64,000 nt of DNA. Source: an uncultured Collinsella sp. Lineage in GTDB: Bacteria; Actinomycetota; Coriobacteriia; Coriobacteriales; Coriobacteriaceae. Location: the NCBI GenBank assembly GCA_959026725.1, contig CAUFMG010000014.1:17670-81669 (forward strand), read 5' to 3'. The notes beneath the pieces are model-generated. The model worked only from the letters and a program-made list of their open reading frames with translations, did not search any database and was not told the DNA's origin. Shown here piece after piece: positions 56,588 through 64,000 of the stretch (position 1 is its first letter; every line of letters begins with the position of its first letter). The translations under genes and the position numbers were made by a program.

Positions 56588-57769
56588 ATGAAAGAACTCT
56601 CCAACCGCACGGCAAGATTTACCGATTCGGTCATCCGCCGCATGACACGCATCTCCAATAAGTACGGCGCTGTCAATCTCTCGCAGGGCTTCCCCGACTT
56701 CGATCCCCCGGCGCAGCTGCTCGATAGCCTCAGCGCCATCGCCAGCGACCCCAAGCCGCTCTATCACCAGTACTCCATCACCTGGGGCTCCCAGGCCATG
56801 CGCGAGGCGCTCGCCGCCAAACAGGAGCACTTTATGGGCATGCCGGTGAACCCCAACGAGAATATCGTAGTCACCTGCGGCTCCACCGAGGCCATGATGG
56901 CCGCCATGATGACGGTCACGAACCCCGGCGACAAGGTCGTCATCTTCTCGCCGTTCTATGAGAACTACGGCGCCGACACGATCCTTTCGGGTGCCGAGCC
57001 CATCTACGTGCCGCTCAACCCGCCTGCGTTCGACTTTGACCGTGAGGTGCTTGAGGCGGCCTTCCGCGACAACGATCCCAAGGCGATCGTCCTGTGCAAC
57101 CCGTCCAACCCCTGTGGCAAGGTCTTTACGCGCGAGGAGCTCACCTTTATCGCCGACCTCTGCAAAAAGTACGACGCCTACTGCATCACCGACGAGGTAT
57201 ACGAGCACATCGTCTACGCGCCCCACGAGCACGTCTATATGGCCACGCTGCCCGGCATGTTTGAGCGCACCATCAGCTGCAGCTCGCTGTCTAAGACGTA
57301 CTCCATCACCGGCTGGCGTCTGGGCTACACTATCGCCCCTGCCGAAATCACCGAGCGCATCAAGAAGGTCCACGACTTCCTCACCGTGGGCGCCGCCGCT
57401 CCCCTGCAGGAAGCCGTCGTCACCGCCCTCAAATTCGACGACAGCTATTACGATGAGGTCCTCGACCTCTATACCGCCAAACGCGACCTGTTCTGCCAGG
57501 GACTCGACAGCATCGGTCTTGAGCATAACGTGCCGCAGGGCGCCTACTACGTGATGATGGATATCTCAGAGTTTGGCTACGACAGCGACCTCGAGTTCTG
57601 CGAGGACCTGGCCTCAAAGGTGGGCGTGGGCGCCGTGCCCGGCTCGAGCTTCTTCCGCGAGCCCGTCAACCATCTGATTCGTTTCCACTTTGCCAAGCGA
57701 GACGAGACGCTTAACGCGGCGCTGGAGAACCTCAAGTCGCTACGTGATAAAATCAAGCCGCGCGGGTAA
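56588..57769 (+). CDS. PLP-dependent aminotransferase, class I/II
   Basis: 393 residues, the usual fold-type I length. Substrate/PLP motifs include GFPDFDPPAQL near the start, CGSTEAMMAAMM, NPSNPCGKVF with the PLP-binding Asn, CITDEVYEHIVY with the Asp, the Schiff-base lysine in SSLSKTYSITGWRLGY, and the carboxylate-binding Arg in NHLIRFHFAK. It moves amino groups between an amino acid and a keto acid; the specific amino acid (Asp, Ala or aromatic) cannot be read from sequence. Ribosome site GAAAGGACCGTC. Confidence 0.9.
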   Translation: MKELSNRTARFTDSVIRRMTRISNKYGAVNLSQGFPDFDPPAQLLDSLSAIASDPKPLYHQYSITWGSQAMREALAAKQEHFMGMPVNPNENIVVTCGSTEAMMAAMMTVTNPGDKVVIFSPFYENYGADTILSGAEPIYVPLNPPAFDFDREVLEAAFRDNDPKAIVLCNPSNPCGKVFTREELTFIADLCKKYDAYCITDEVYEHIVYAPHEHVYMATLPGMFERTISCSSLSKTYSITGWRLGYTIAPAEITERIKKVHDFLTVGAAAPLQEAVVTALKFDDSYYDEVLDLYTAKRDLFCQGLDSIGLEHNVPQGAYYVMMDISEFGYDSDLEFCEDLASKVGVGAVPGSSFFREPVNHLIRFHFAKRDETLNAALENLKSLRDKIKPRG

Positions 57770-57795
57770 GGACGGCCCGCAACTAAAGCAACCAA

Positions 57796-57836
57796 AGAAG
57801 CCTCGCACCGCCCGCCGCGTTGCGAGGCTTCTTTCT
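57796..57836 (+). terminator. Terminator of the aminotransferase gene
   Basis: 12-bp stem AGAAGCCTCGCA / TGCGAGGCTTCT and a T-rich end. Confidence 0.75.
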
Positions 57837-57909
57837 ATAGCGCTTTCTTAAATGGTTTAGAGCTCTATACTTTAGTCACGGAGCAACTCGTCCCAGAGAG
57901 AGGAATACT

Positions 57910-58800
57910 ATGGCAGAGCAGCAGCTTATCGGAGCGCTCGAGGCCGGTGGCACCAAGATGGTCTGCGCCACGGGCTATGCGGACGGTACGGTCCTAAAGC
58001 GCGAGCAGATCGCGACCACGACCCCGCAGGAGACCGTCGAGGCCGTCAACGCATGGTTTGCAGACAAGGGCATCTCCGCCCTGGGCATCGGCGCCTTTGG
58101 CCCCACCGCGGTCAACCCCGCCTCGCCCCAATACGGCAAGATCCTGGAGACGCCCAAGACCGCATGGCGCTACTTTGACCTGCTGGGCACCATCCAAAAC
58201 GAGCTCAACGTCCCCTGCGGCTACGACACCGACGTCAACGTCGCCTGCCTCGGCGAGGTCACCTTTGGTTGCGCCCAGGGCCTCACTGACGTTGTCTACC
58301 TGACCATCGGCACCGGCGTGGGCGCCGGCGTGCTCTCGGGCGGTCAGCTCGTCCACGGCATGATGCACCCCGAGGCCGGTCACATCCTGGTCACACGCGA
58401 CCCGCGTGACACCATCGGCGAGCACAGTGCCTGCCCCTTCCATGACAACTGCCTGGAGGGCCTCATCGCCGGTCCCGGCGTCAAAAAGCGCTGGGATGGC
58501 AAGAGCGCCGGAGACATGGCCGATGACCCGGAGGCCATGGATCTGCTCGCGGGCTATCTGGCACAGGCACTCATGACCTACACGCTGTGCTACGCGCCGC
58601 AAAAGATCATCATCGGCGGCGGCGTGGCCGACCACACCCCCATCGTGCCGCTCGCGCGCAAGAAGTGCGCCGAAATGCTCAACGGCTATATCGTCACGCC
58701 CGAGGTCAACGACATCGATAACTACATCGTCAACAACAGCCTCGAGGGCAAGCAGGGCATCATGGGTTGCCTGGCCCTGGGCGCACAGGCGCTTCAGTAG
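57910..58800 (+). CDS. ROK-family sugar kinase, fructokinase-like
   Basis: 296 residues. The ATP-binding start GALEAGGTKMVC, the catalytic GYDTDVNVAC (Asp), the ROK TIGTGVGAGVLSGGQLVHG motif and the zinc site MHPEAGHILV...CPFHDNCLEGL are all present. This layout is the fructokinase (ScrK/GmuE-like) branch of ROK kinases that phosphorylate fructose with ATP. No sugar transporter or regulator flanks it. Ribosome site AGAGAGGAATACT. Confidence 0.88.
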   Translation: MAEQQLIGALEAGGTKMVCATGYADGTVLKREQIATTTPQETVEAVNAWFADKGISALGIGAFGPTAVNPASPQYGKILETPKTAWRYFDLLGTIQNELNVPCGYDTDVNVACLGEVTFGCAQGLTDVVYLTIGTGVGAGVLSGGQLVHGMMHPEAGHILVTRDPRDTIGEHSACPFHDNCLEGLIAGPGVKKRWDGKSAGDMADDPEAMDLLAGYLAQALMTYTLCYAPQKIIIGGGVADHTPIVPLARKKCAEMLNGYIVTPEVNDIDNYIVNNSLEGKQGIMGCLALGAQALQ

Positions 58801-58882
58801 CAGACGCACCCACAGGGCGTGGCGTGCCCGGTAAATCCGACCTACGGAACGACGCCACCACGCCTCATATAAGCCCTCAAAT

Positions 58883-58930
58883 AAAAAAGGCCGCCTAGGA
58901 CCAAACAATACGTCCTAGGCGGCTTTTTTG
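58883..58930. terminator. Bidirectional terminator
   Basis: 12-bp stem GCCGCCTAGGAC / GTCCTAGGCGGC with A6 on one side and T6 on the other, serving the converging kinase and VanZ genes. The VanZ stop lies inside it. Confidence 0.9.
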
Positions 58931-59364
58931 GCGTACATCAGCGACCGTAAGAAATATCGGAGCACAACGCCCGTTGCCGCTCCACAGCAGTCGATCATCA
59001 CATCGGTGATCATGCCGGCGCGTCCCGGCACAAAGAGCTGAATCGTCTCGTCGATCGAGGGAATCAGCAGCAGGAACACCGCCGTGGGCAGCAGCACGTC
59101 AAAGGTGCGCCGGCCCTCAAAATCAAAGGCGTGCGTTGCCAGAATGCCGAGCACCATATACTCGGTAAAATGCGCACACTTGCGAACAACAAAGTTGGTC
59201 ACCCATTCATATGGAAGTCCCACGCCGTGCAGGAAACCGCGGATAGCTTCCATGACCGTTAGGCTCAGCGAGCCCGACCCCGAGCCGGGAACCAGCGAAT
59301 TGCCCCAGATCAAGAGCGCCATCAGGCAGGTCACGACCGCCCATTTTCGATTGATCTTAACCAT
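58915..59364 (-). CDS. VanZ-family membrane protein
   Basis: 149 residues with four hydrophobic helices and the VanZ hallmarks WGNSLVPGSGSGSLS at the start, KCAHFTEYMVLGIL in the middle and PSIDETIQLFVPGRAGMITD near the end. VanZ proteins affect teicoplanin tolerance in some Gram-positives, but most chromosomal copies have no assigned role. It lies 7 bp after the next upstream gene, in the same operon. Confidence 0.88.
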   Translation of the reverse strand: MVKINRKWAVVTCLMALLIWGNSLVPGSGSGSLSLTVMEAIRGFLHGVGLPYEWVTNFVVRKCAHFTEYMVLGILATHAFDFEGRRTFDVLLPTAVFLLLIPSIDETIQLFVPGRAGMITDVMIDCCGAATGVVLRYFLRSLMYAKKAA

Positions 59365-59371
59365 GCAGAAG

Positions 59372-60772
59372 TTATGCCTCCGCGCGGAGCGGCGCGAAGC
59401 TGGCGGTACCGCCCTCGATAACGCTCAGATAGGCACGACCCGTACGCTTGGCGGTAGAGGACTGTAGGCGCTCGATCTCTTCCTCGAGGATCTGATTGAC
59501 GCGCTCGTGACGACGATTTTCCATAATGCCGACGGCAATAGCCTCGGCCCGCTCGATGCTCTCGCGCGAGATGCGGGCGGTATCCTCGGGGAACACAGCG
59601 CTGTGACGGCCGATATAGGCGGGGGCAGCAGGCTGAGGGGCAGCGACGGGAGCGGGCGCTACAACAGGAGCGGGCTCGTCAATCTCATCCAGAATCGCGG
59701 TGGCGGCGGCCCACATGTCCTCGTGGCCCGAGTAATCGGCCATGGGGACATCAACCTCGAGCGAGGCGTCCGGAAGGTCGCCGGTGTCGATGCGATCTTG
59801 GGCATCAATCGATGCGGTGATGGCTGCAGGCTCATCGAGGTCATCGAGATCGATGTCCGCGGCACCGGAGATGATAGGCATGCTGGCGAGGTTTGCATTG
59901 TACGGCGCAGCCTCAGCCGCCTGCTGCTGGGCAGGAGCGCCCCAAAGCGAGCTTTCGGCGGCACGGCGGGCGGCAACGGCCTCCTCGTCCGCGGCCATGG
60001 CTTCATCAACGTACGAATTGTCGGCAAAAGCGTTCGCGTCCGCCGAGGTAGCGCTGTAGGCGTTATTGGCTGCCGCGTTGGCGACGAGCGCCACGAAAGC
60101 CGCCGTGCTGCCCGCAGGGGCGGCCTGGGAGCCAGACACGGCGCGTGCCGCGGCGGCGATGTCGTCGCGATTGAAGGAGCCGGTCTGCCCGCCGTTGGTG
60201 AGCTCGTCGATGGCGACTTGATAGACGTCGCGCGAGTGTGCAGGGTCGCAGCTCACCGGCGAATCGTCGTCGAGCATACTGTCGATCATGGACCAAGCCT
60301 CGTCCTCGTCCATAGCATCTGCGGCTCGAGCGATGGTAGGGACACCATCATCGGCATGACGGCGCTGGAACGCACCAGTCAGGCCGGAAAGGAATGCCGA
60401 GGTAGACTGCTCCGACTGAGCCTGAGAAGCAGAAACAGCAGCGTAAGGAGTAGCATCCTGCTGCTGAGCTGGAATCGAGGCGGTCTTGAATTCGCTTTGA
60501 TGCTGATTGAGATTGGCGGCACCGCCCATGGCGTCGGGCTGGAACAGACGCTCTTCACGCTGCGCACGGTACTCGGAGATACCCAGCGAGGCGGCATAGA
60601 TACCCACGCCCGCCACCGCGCCCACGGCGAAGGGAACCGCACCCGCCACGACCGTCTCGTTCACCGACGAAAACGGCAGCGTCGCGGCATACATAACCAC
60701 GGGAGCGGCAAGGCCGATCCCGCACGAAAGTCCGGCAAGGACTGCTCGTTGTGTTGCATCAGAAGAACACAT
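59372..60772 (-). CDS. Membrane-anchored protein with long acidic Ala-rich cytoplasmic region
   Basis: 466 residues. Two hydrophobic helices at the start (about 10-30 and 39-60) are followed by some 380 residues of low-complexity, Ala/Asp/Gln-rich sequence with no cysteine-based motif, and a charged C-terminal helix (RHERVNQILEEEIERLQSST). Helical and acidic content suggests a disordered or coiled region. No family recognised; position before rho is probably lineage-specific. ATG 60772 follows GGGGAGAGCTC. Confidence 0.6.
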   Translation of the reverse strand: MCSSDATQRAVLAGLSCGIGLAAPVVMYAATLPFSSVNETVVAGAVPFAVGAVAGVGIYAASLGISEYRAQREERLFQPDAMGGAANLNQHQSEFKTASIPAQQQDATPYAAVSASQAQSEQSTSAFLSGLTGAFQRRHADDGVPTIARAADAMDEDEAWSMIDSMLDDDSPVSCDPAHSRDVYQVAIDELTNGGQTGSFNRDDIAAAARAVSGSQAAPAGSTAAFVALVANAAANNAYSATSADANAFADNSYVDEAMAADEEAVAARRAAESSLWGAPAQQQAAEAAPYNANLASMPIISGAADIDLDDLDEPAAITASIDAQDRIDTGDLPDASLEVDVPMADYSGHEDMWAAATAILDEIDEPAPVVAPAPVAAPQPAAPAYIGRHSAVFPEDTARISRESIERAEAIAVGIMENRRHERVNQILEEEIERLQSSTAKRTGRAYLSVIEGGTASFAPLRAEA

Positions 60773-61085
60773 GAGCTCTCCCCATCTTCCAGCACCCAAA
60801 TCGCATCATTCAGTTGGCTGCGCGAGAGAAGATGAAGCGGGGCTATGCCCCAAAGCAACGGTATATGGTTCGTTTCATCTGCGTTTTCCGTCGCGAAGCT
60901 TAAAAGCTATTATGCGAAACCGCCCTGTCGATTGCAAGCGACGATGTCGGATTGAAACGGGAAACCTGCTGCTTGCCAGTCTTATGGTCAAAAATAAGCG
61001 CGGAGCGGCGATATGGAAAAGGGCCGAGGCTCAAAGCCCCGACCCTTTATCGCATTGATGACTATCGCTGCGCGTGGATGACAAC
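60773..61085. other. Intergenic region between rho and the membrane-protein gene
   Basis: About 310 bp. It holds the rho terminator at its right end and presumably the promoter of the membrane-protein gene. No other feature seen. Confidence 0.4.
61017..61050 (-). terminator. Terminator of rho
   Basis: Stem AAGGGTCGGGGCT / AGCCTCGGCCCTT (two G-T pairs) with a 3-nt loop, followed by TTTCC. Confidence 0.7.
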
Positions 61086-63629
61086 CTAGAACGTCTGCTC
61101 GTAGTCGCTGTGCTTTTTGGCCGAACGCACCAGGAACTCCTGGTTGGTGTTGGTGCCCTTAAGACCCTTGATAAACGACGCGGCTGCGCGCTCGGTGTTG
61201 TTCATGCCGGCAAGAATGCGACGCAGACCAAAGACAAACGGACGCATCTGCTCGTCGACCAACAGGTCTTCGTTGCGCGTACCGGAGGCAACGGGGTCGA
61301 TAGCCGGGAAGATGCGGCGGTCGGCCAGGTCGCGGTCGAGCTTAAGCTCCATGTTGCCGGTACCCTTGAACTCCTCGAAGATGACCTCGTCCATCTTGGA
61401 ACCGGTGTCGATGAGGGCAGAGGCCAGGATGGTGAGCGAGCCACCGTTCTCGATATTACGGGCTGCGCCCAGGAAGCGCTTGGGAGGATACAGGGCCGCC
61501 GAATCGACGCCACCCGAAAGGATGCGGCCCGAGGCGGGCGCCGCCAAGTTGTAGGCGCGGGCAAGACGCGTAATGGAGTCGAGCACCACCACGACATCGC
61601 CGCCCAGCTCCACGATGCGCTTGGCGCGCTCGATGACGAGCTCTGCCACGCGAGTGTGGTTGTCGGCGGGCATATCGAAGGTCGACGCCACAACCTCACC
61701 CTTGATGGAACGCTGCATATCGGTGACCTCTTCGGGGCGCTCGTCGACGAGCAGGCAGATGAGGTGCACCTCGGGGTTGTTAATCGAGATAGACTGGCAG
61801 ATCTTCTTGAGGATCGTGGTCTTGCCGGCCTTGGGCGGGGACACGATCAGGCCACGCTGACCCTTGCCGATCGGCGACACGATGTCGATGGCGCGACCGG
61901 TAATGGAGTCTTTGCCGTGCTCCATGCGCAGCGGCTCGTTGGGATAGACCGGGGTGAGGTCGCCGAACTTGGGACGGTTGCGAATCTGCTCGGGGTCCAG
62001 ACCGTTGACGGTCGTGATTTTGGCGAGGCCGGCGCGCTTGTCGCCGCCGCGCGAAGGACGCAGCGAGCCCTCGATGACGTCGCCCGTGCGCAGGCGCGCG
62101 GAGCGGATGAGGTAGGCGGGCACGAAGGCGTCGTCGTTGGACTTCATGTAGCCATGGGCGTGGATGATGCCGGAGCTGTCCGGGCGAATCTGCAGAATGC
62201 CCTTGATGTCGCGGAAGCCCTCGGCCTTCGCGGCGGTGGTGTAGATCTCTTCGACGAGTTCGGCCTTCTTCTTGCCGGTCGTCTCAATCTCGAACTCCTT
62301 GGCCTTCTCGCGCAGCTCGGCGACCTTCATGGCCGCGAGCTCCTCGCGCGAAAGCGTGGGCTCAGTCGGAGCGGCATTGCGCTCCTTATTGCGCTGTTTG
62401 CGGTCGCGCTGACGGTTGCGACGGTCGTTGTTGCGCTCGTTGCGTTCCTCGTTGCGCTTGTGCTGGCGACGGTTGGAACGAGTGCCGTCTTCGGCCTCGG
62501 CGGGCGCGGCAGCATCGGTTGCGGCGGCGTCGGCATTGACCGCAGCGGCTTCATTGGCCTCGGCGCCAGAATCGACCTGCGCTTCGACATCAGCCTGATG
62601 CTCGGACGCCTTGGCCTTAGCGGACTTCTTACGACCGCGCTTGGGCTTCTCGGACGCAGGCTGTTCGACGTCTTGGGGCTCGGCGGCATCAGTCGATGCA
62701 TCGGCGGTCGTCTCGTCGGAATCCTCGGACGCACCCTTCTTGGCAGCCTTAGCCTTGGACGTGCGCTTAACAGCAGTGCGACGGCTGCGACCGGGGCGGA
62801 CGTCGGCGGGCTCGGCATCGGCGGGAGCGGCCTCGGAAGTCGCAGCATCCTGAACGGGTGCATCGGCAGCGGTTGCAGACTCGGCGGTCGCCGCAGCATC
62901 CCGAGCAGCTGCGGCTGCGGCTGCGGCCTTCTCTGCCTCGACGAAGGCCTTGGGCTTGCGACCGCGACGGTGCGGGCGCAAAGCCGGATCGACAACGGGA
63001 ACTTCGCTGGCCTCGACAGGCGCAGCGGGCTCAGTTGGCGATGCGCCCTCCCCTGCCGCGGAACGGACCGAAGCCTCAGTGAGCTCGGGGGTTACCTGAT
63101 CGGCAACCTGCTCGGCCTTAGCAGCCGTGCGACGGCGTGTGCGCGGTGCCGGCTTCTCGGTCGGTTGGTCGGCGGCAGGGGTCTCGGGCACAGACGGGGC
63201 TGCAAACTCGGTCAGAGCCGCGGCCTCGCGCTCAGCAGCACGACGGCGGGCGCGCACCACCTGAGCCTCGCTAATCTGCGCCAACGCACGTGCCTGCGCG
63301 ACCTCATCGGAAATCGGCGCCGAGGAGTCAGCTGCAACGGTGCGCTTGGCGCGCGTCGTGCGCGTGGTACGGCGCTTGGGCTTGGTGACCTCCTCGCCGT
63401 CAGCAGCAGGCTTGGTCGTGCGGCGCGTACGCTTGGGCTTTGCCGGAGCAGCCTCCTCACCAGTTGCAGGCACGGCCTTCTCAGCCGCTGCAGGCGTAGG
63501 CGTCGAAGCAGCCTTAGGCGTCTCAGGAGCCGAGGCTTGCGCGGGCGCCGCGACCTGGTCCGACGCAACCGGTGCAGCGGGAGCGGTCTGCGTCGTCGTT
63601 ATTTCGTTTTCTTGCTGTTGATCAGACAC
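61086..63629 (-). CDS. rho: Transcription termination factor Rho with long disordered N-terminal extension
   Basis: 847 residues, about twice E. coli Rho. Residues 1-430 or so are low-complexity: Ala/Pro/Lys/Arg patches (KPKRTRRTTKPAADG) and, just before the core, RNEERNERNNDRRNRQRDRK. The core has the Rho_N domain (REELAAMKVAELREKAKEFE), RNA-binding OB fold (GIIHAHGYMKSNDDAFVPAY), Walker A (PPKAGKTTILKKI), Walker B (VVVVLDSITRLARAYN), the Q-loop/R-loop region and the arginine finger area. It is an RNA-dependent ATPase that ends transcription. Such extensions, seen in actinobacterial Rho, add RNA binding and may let it phase-separate. Confidence 0.95.
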   Translation of the reverse strand: MSDQQQENEITTTQTAPAAPVASDQVAAPAQASAPETPKAASTPTPAAAEKAVPATGEEAAPAKPKRTRRTTKPAADGEEVTKPKRRTTRTTRAKRTVAADSSAPISDEVAQARALAQISEAQVVRARRRAAEREAAALTEFAAPSVPETPAADQPTEKPAPRTRRRTAAKAEQVADQVTPELTEASVRSAAGEGASPTEPAAPVEASEVPVVDPALRPHRRGRKPKAFVEAEKAAAAAAAARDAAATAESATAADAPVQDAATSEAAPADAEPADVRPGRSRRTAVKRTSKAKAAKKGASEDSDETTADASTDAAEPQDVEQPASEKPKRGRKKSAKAKASEHQADVEAQVDSGAEANEAAAVNADAAATDAAAPAEAEDGTRSNRRQHKRNEERNERNNDRRNRQRDRKQRNKERNAAPTEPTLSREELAAMKVAELREKAKEFEIETTGKKKAELVEEIYTTAAKAEGFRDIKGILQIRPDSSGIIHAHGYMKSNDDAFVPAYLIRSARLRTGDVIEGSLRPSRGGDKRAGLAKITTVNGLDPEQIRNRPKFGDLTPVYPNEPLRMEHGKDSITGRAIDIVSPIGKGQRGLIVSPPKAGKTTILKKICQSISINNPEVHLICLLVDERPEEVTDMQRSIKGEVVASTFDMPADNHTRVAELVIERAKRIVELGGDVVVVLDSITRLARAYNLAAPASGRILSGGVDSAALYPPKRFLGAARNIENGGSLTILASALIDTGSKMDEVIFEEFKGTGNMELKLDRDLADRRIFPAIDPVASGTRNEDLLVDEQMRPFVFGLRRILAGMNNTERAAASFIKGLKGTNTNQEFLVRSAKKHSDYEQTF

Positions 63630-64000
63630 AGTGTTTGCTCAACTTTCTTTTCAAGCCCTGTGATCACATGCTCCCTGCATAAACCTTCAGGGCGGCTAAA
63701 CAGTCTAGTTCCGTTCAAAACGACGGACATCATTGATCTGTATCGAGATGATTGCGTCATATACGCAGCGTTAGTGTAACACAACCGCCGCCACCTGCAA
63801 CTTAGTCATTGGGAACGCTCTTAAACGACTAGTCAAAAGGGACAATCTTTGGTTTAACACCCACAAATCTGACTGCCTCCGCCAAAACTATGGCGGTTTA
63901 CTACGATGAATCGCTCGACCGCGACCACTCCGAAACTTGTTGAACTAAAACCGACGCTCCTATAAGTTGTCAAGAGGCAGTTTGCGGGAGCGTTCTCTCC
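63630..64000. other. rho upstream region
   Basis: About 370 bp without a convincing gene. It should hold the rho promoter and a leader. Short open frames on both strands lack ribosome sites. Sequence becomes AT-rich near 63700-63780, consistent with a promoter zone. Confidence 0.4.

Noticed and set aside
61074..63779. Very long open frame opposite rho
   Set aside because: It is an antisense shadow of rho caused by high GC; composition is low-complexity Leu/Gly/Arg and there is no ribosome site.
63599..63784. 61-residue open frame overlapping the rho start
   Set aside because: No ribosome site and low-quality composition; at most a leader peptide.

Overview
The window looks like a chromosomal segment of a Gram-positive gut actinobacterium of the class Coriobacteriia, most likely Collinsella. 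This is inferred from the GC-rich coding sequence, a SufCBDSU operon behind an Rrf2 regulator, a Rho factor with a very long basic/acidic N-terminal extension, an LPXTG-type surface protein, and the paired Fe-S scaffold and GGGtGRT-family genes. No rRNA or other species-level marker is present.

Left host block (1-15190). A partial AAA-ATPase-like gene; a sortase-anchored secreted protein; a MntA/HepT (MNT-HEPN) toxin-antitoxin pair directly behind an Rrf2 iron-sulfur regulator; the divergent sufC-sufB-sufD-sufS-sufU operon, with regulator half-sites at an exact 22-bp pitch in front of the operon and again at its 3' end; a Y1 (REP-associated type) transposase; a NifU-like scaffold plus GGGtGRT protein; an FAD-dependent oxidoreductase; and a dinD-like gene whose end runs into the left junction of a prophage.

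Prophage (15191-56174, about 41 kb). A siphovirus-type prophage is integrated in a tRNA-Lys(CTT) gene, with a 51-bp identical core at both ends. Read right to left on the minus strand it carries early genes (ParB-like protein, a tyrosine integrase, a DUF6291-like replication gene and a row of small overlapping ORFs), an ArpU/sigma-like late regulator, a 10-bp iteron-like array, HNH nuclease, ParB-DUF4417, a JAB-like protein, terminase, portal, minor head protein, scaffold, capsid, connectors, tail tube, tail chaperone with a -1 frameshift signal, tape measure, tail hub and fibres. It ends with a complete diversity-generating retroelement (variable tail protein, Avd, template repeat, reverse transcriptase) and the lysis genes. 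The right end holds the lysogeny module: divergent Cro/CI-type genes with three matching operators, small membrane proteins, cargo cassettes bounded by direct repeats (one is HicAB), and a second tyrosine integrase broken by a single-base frameshift next to the attachment site.

The diversity-generating retroelement is the outstanding system. Template and variable repeats align over 125 bp without gaps. Twelve of 13 differences fall at template adenines, almost all in AAC/TAC codons of a C-type-lectin-like tail protein terminus, so the phage probably retargets its receptor-binding tip by mutagenic retrohoming.

Right host block (56124-64000). Two tandem identical tRNA-Lys genes and a tRNA-His, then a class I/II aminotransferase, a ROK-family fructokinase-like kinase, a VanZ-like membrane protein, an actinobacterial membrane/coiled protein of unknown function, and rho.
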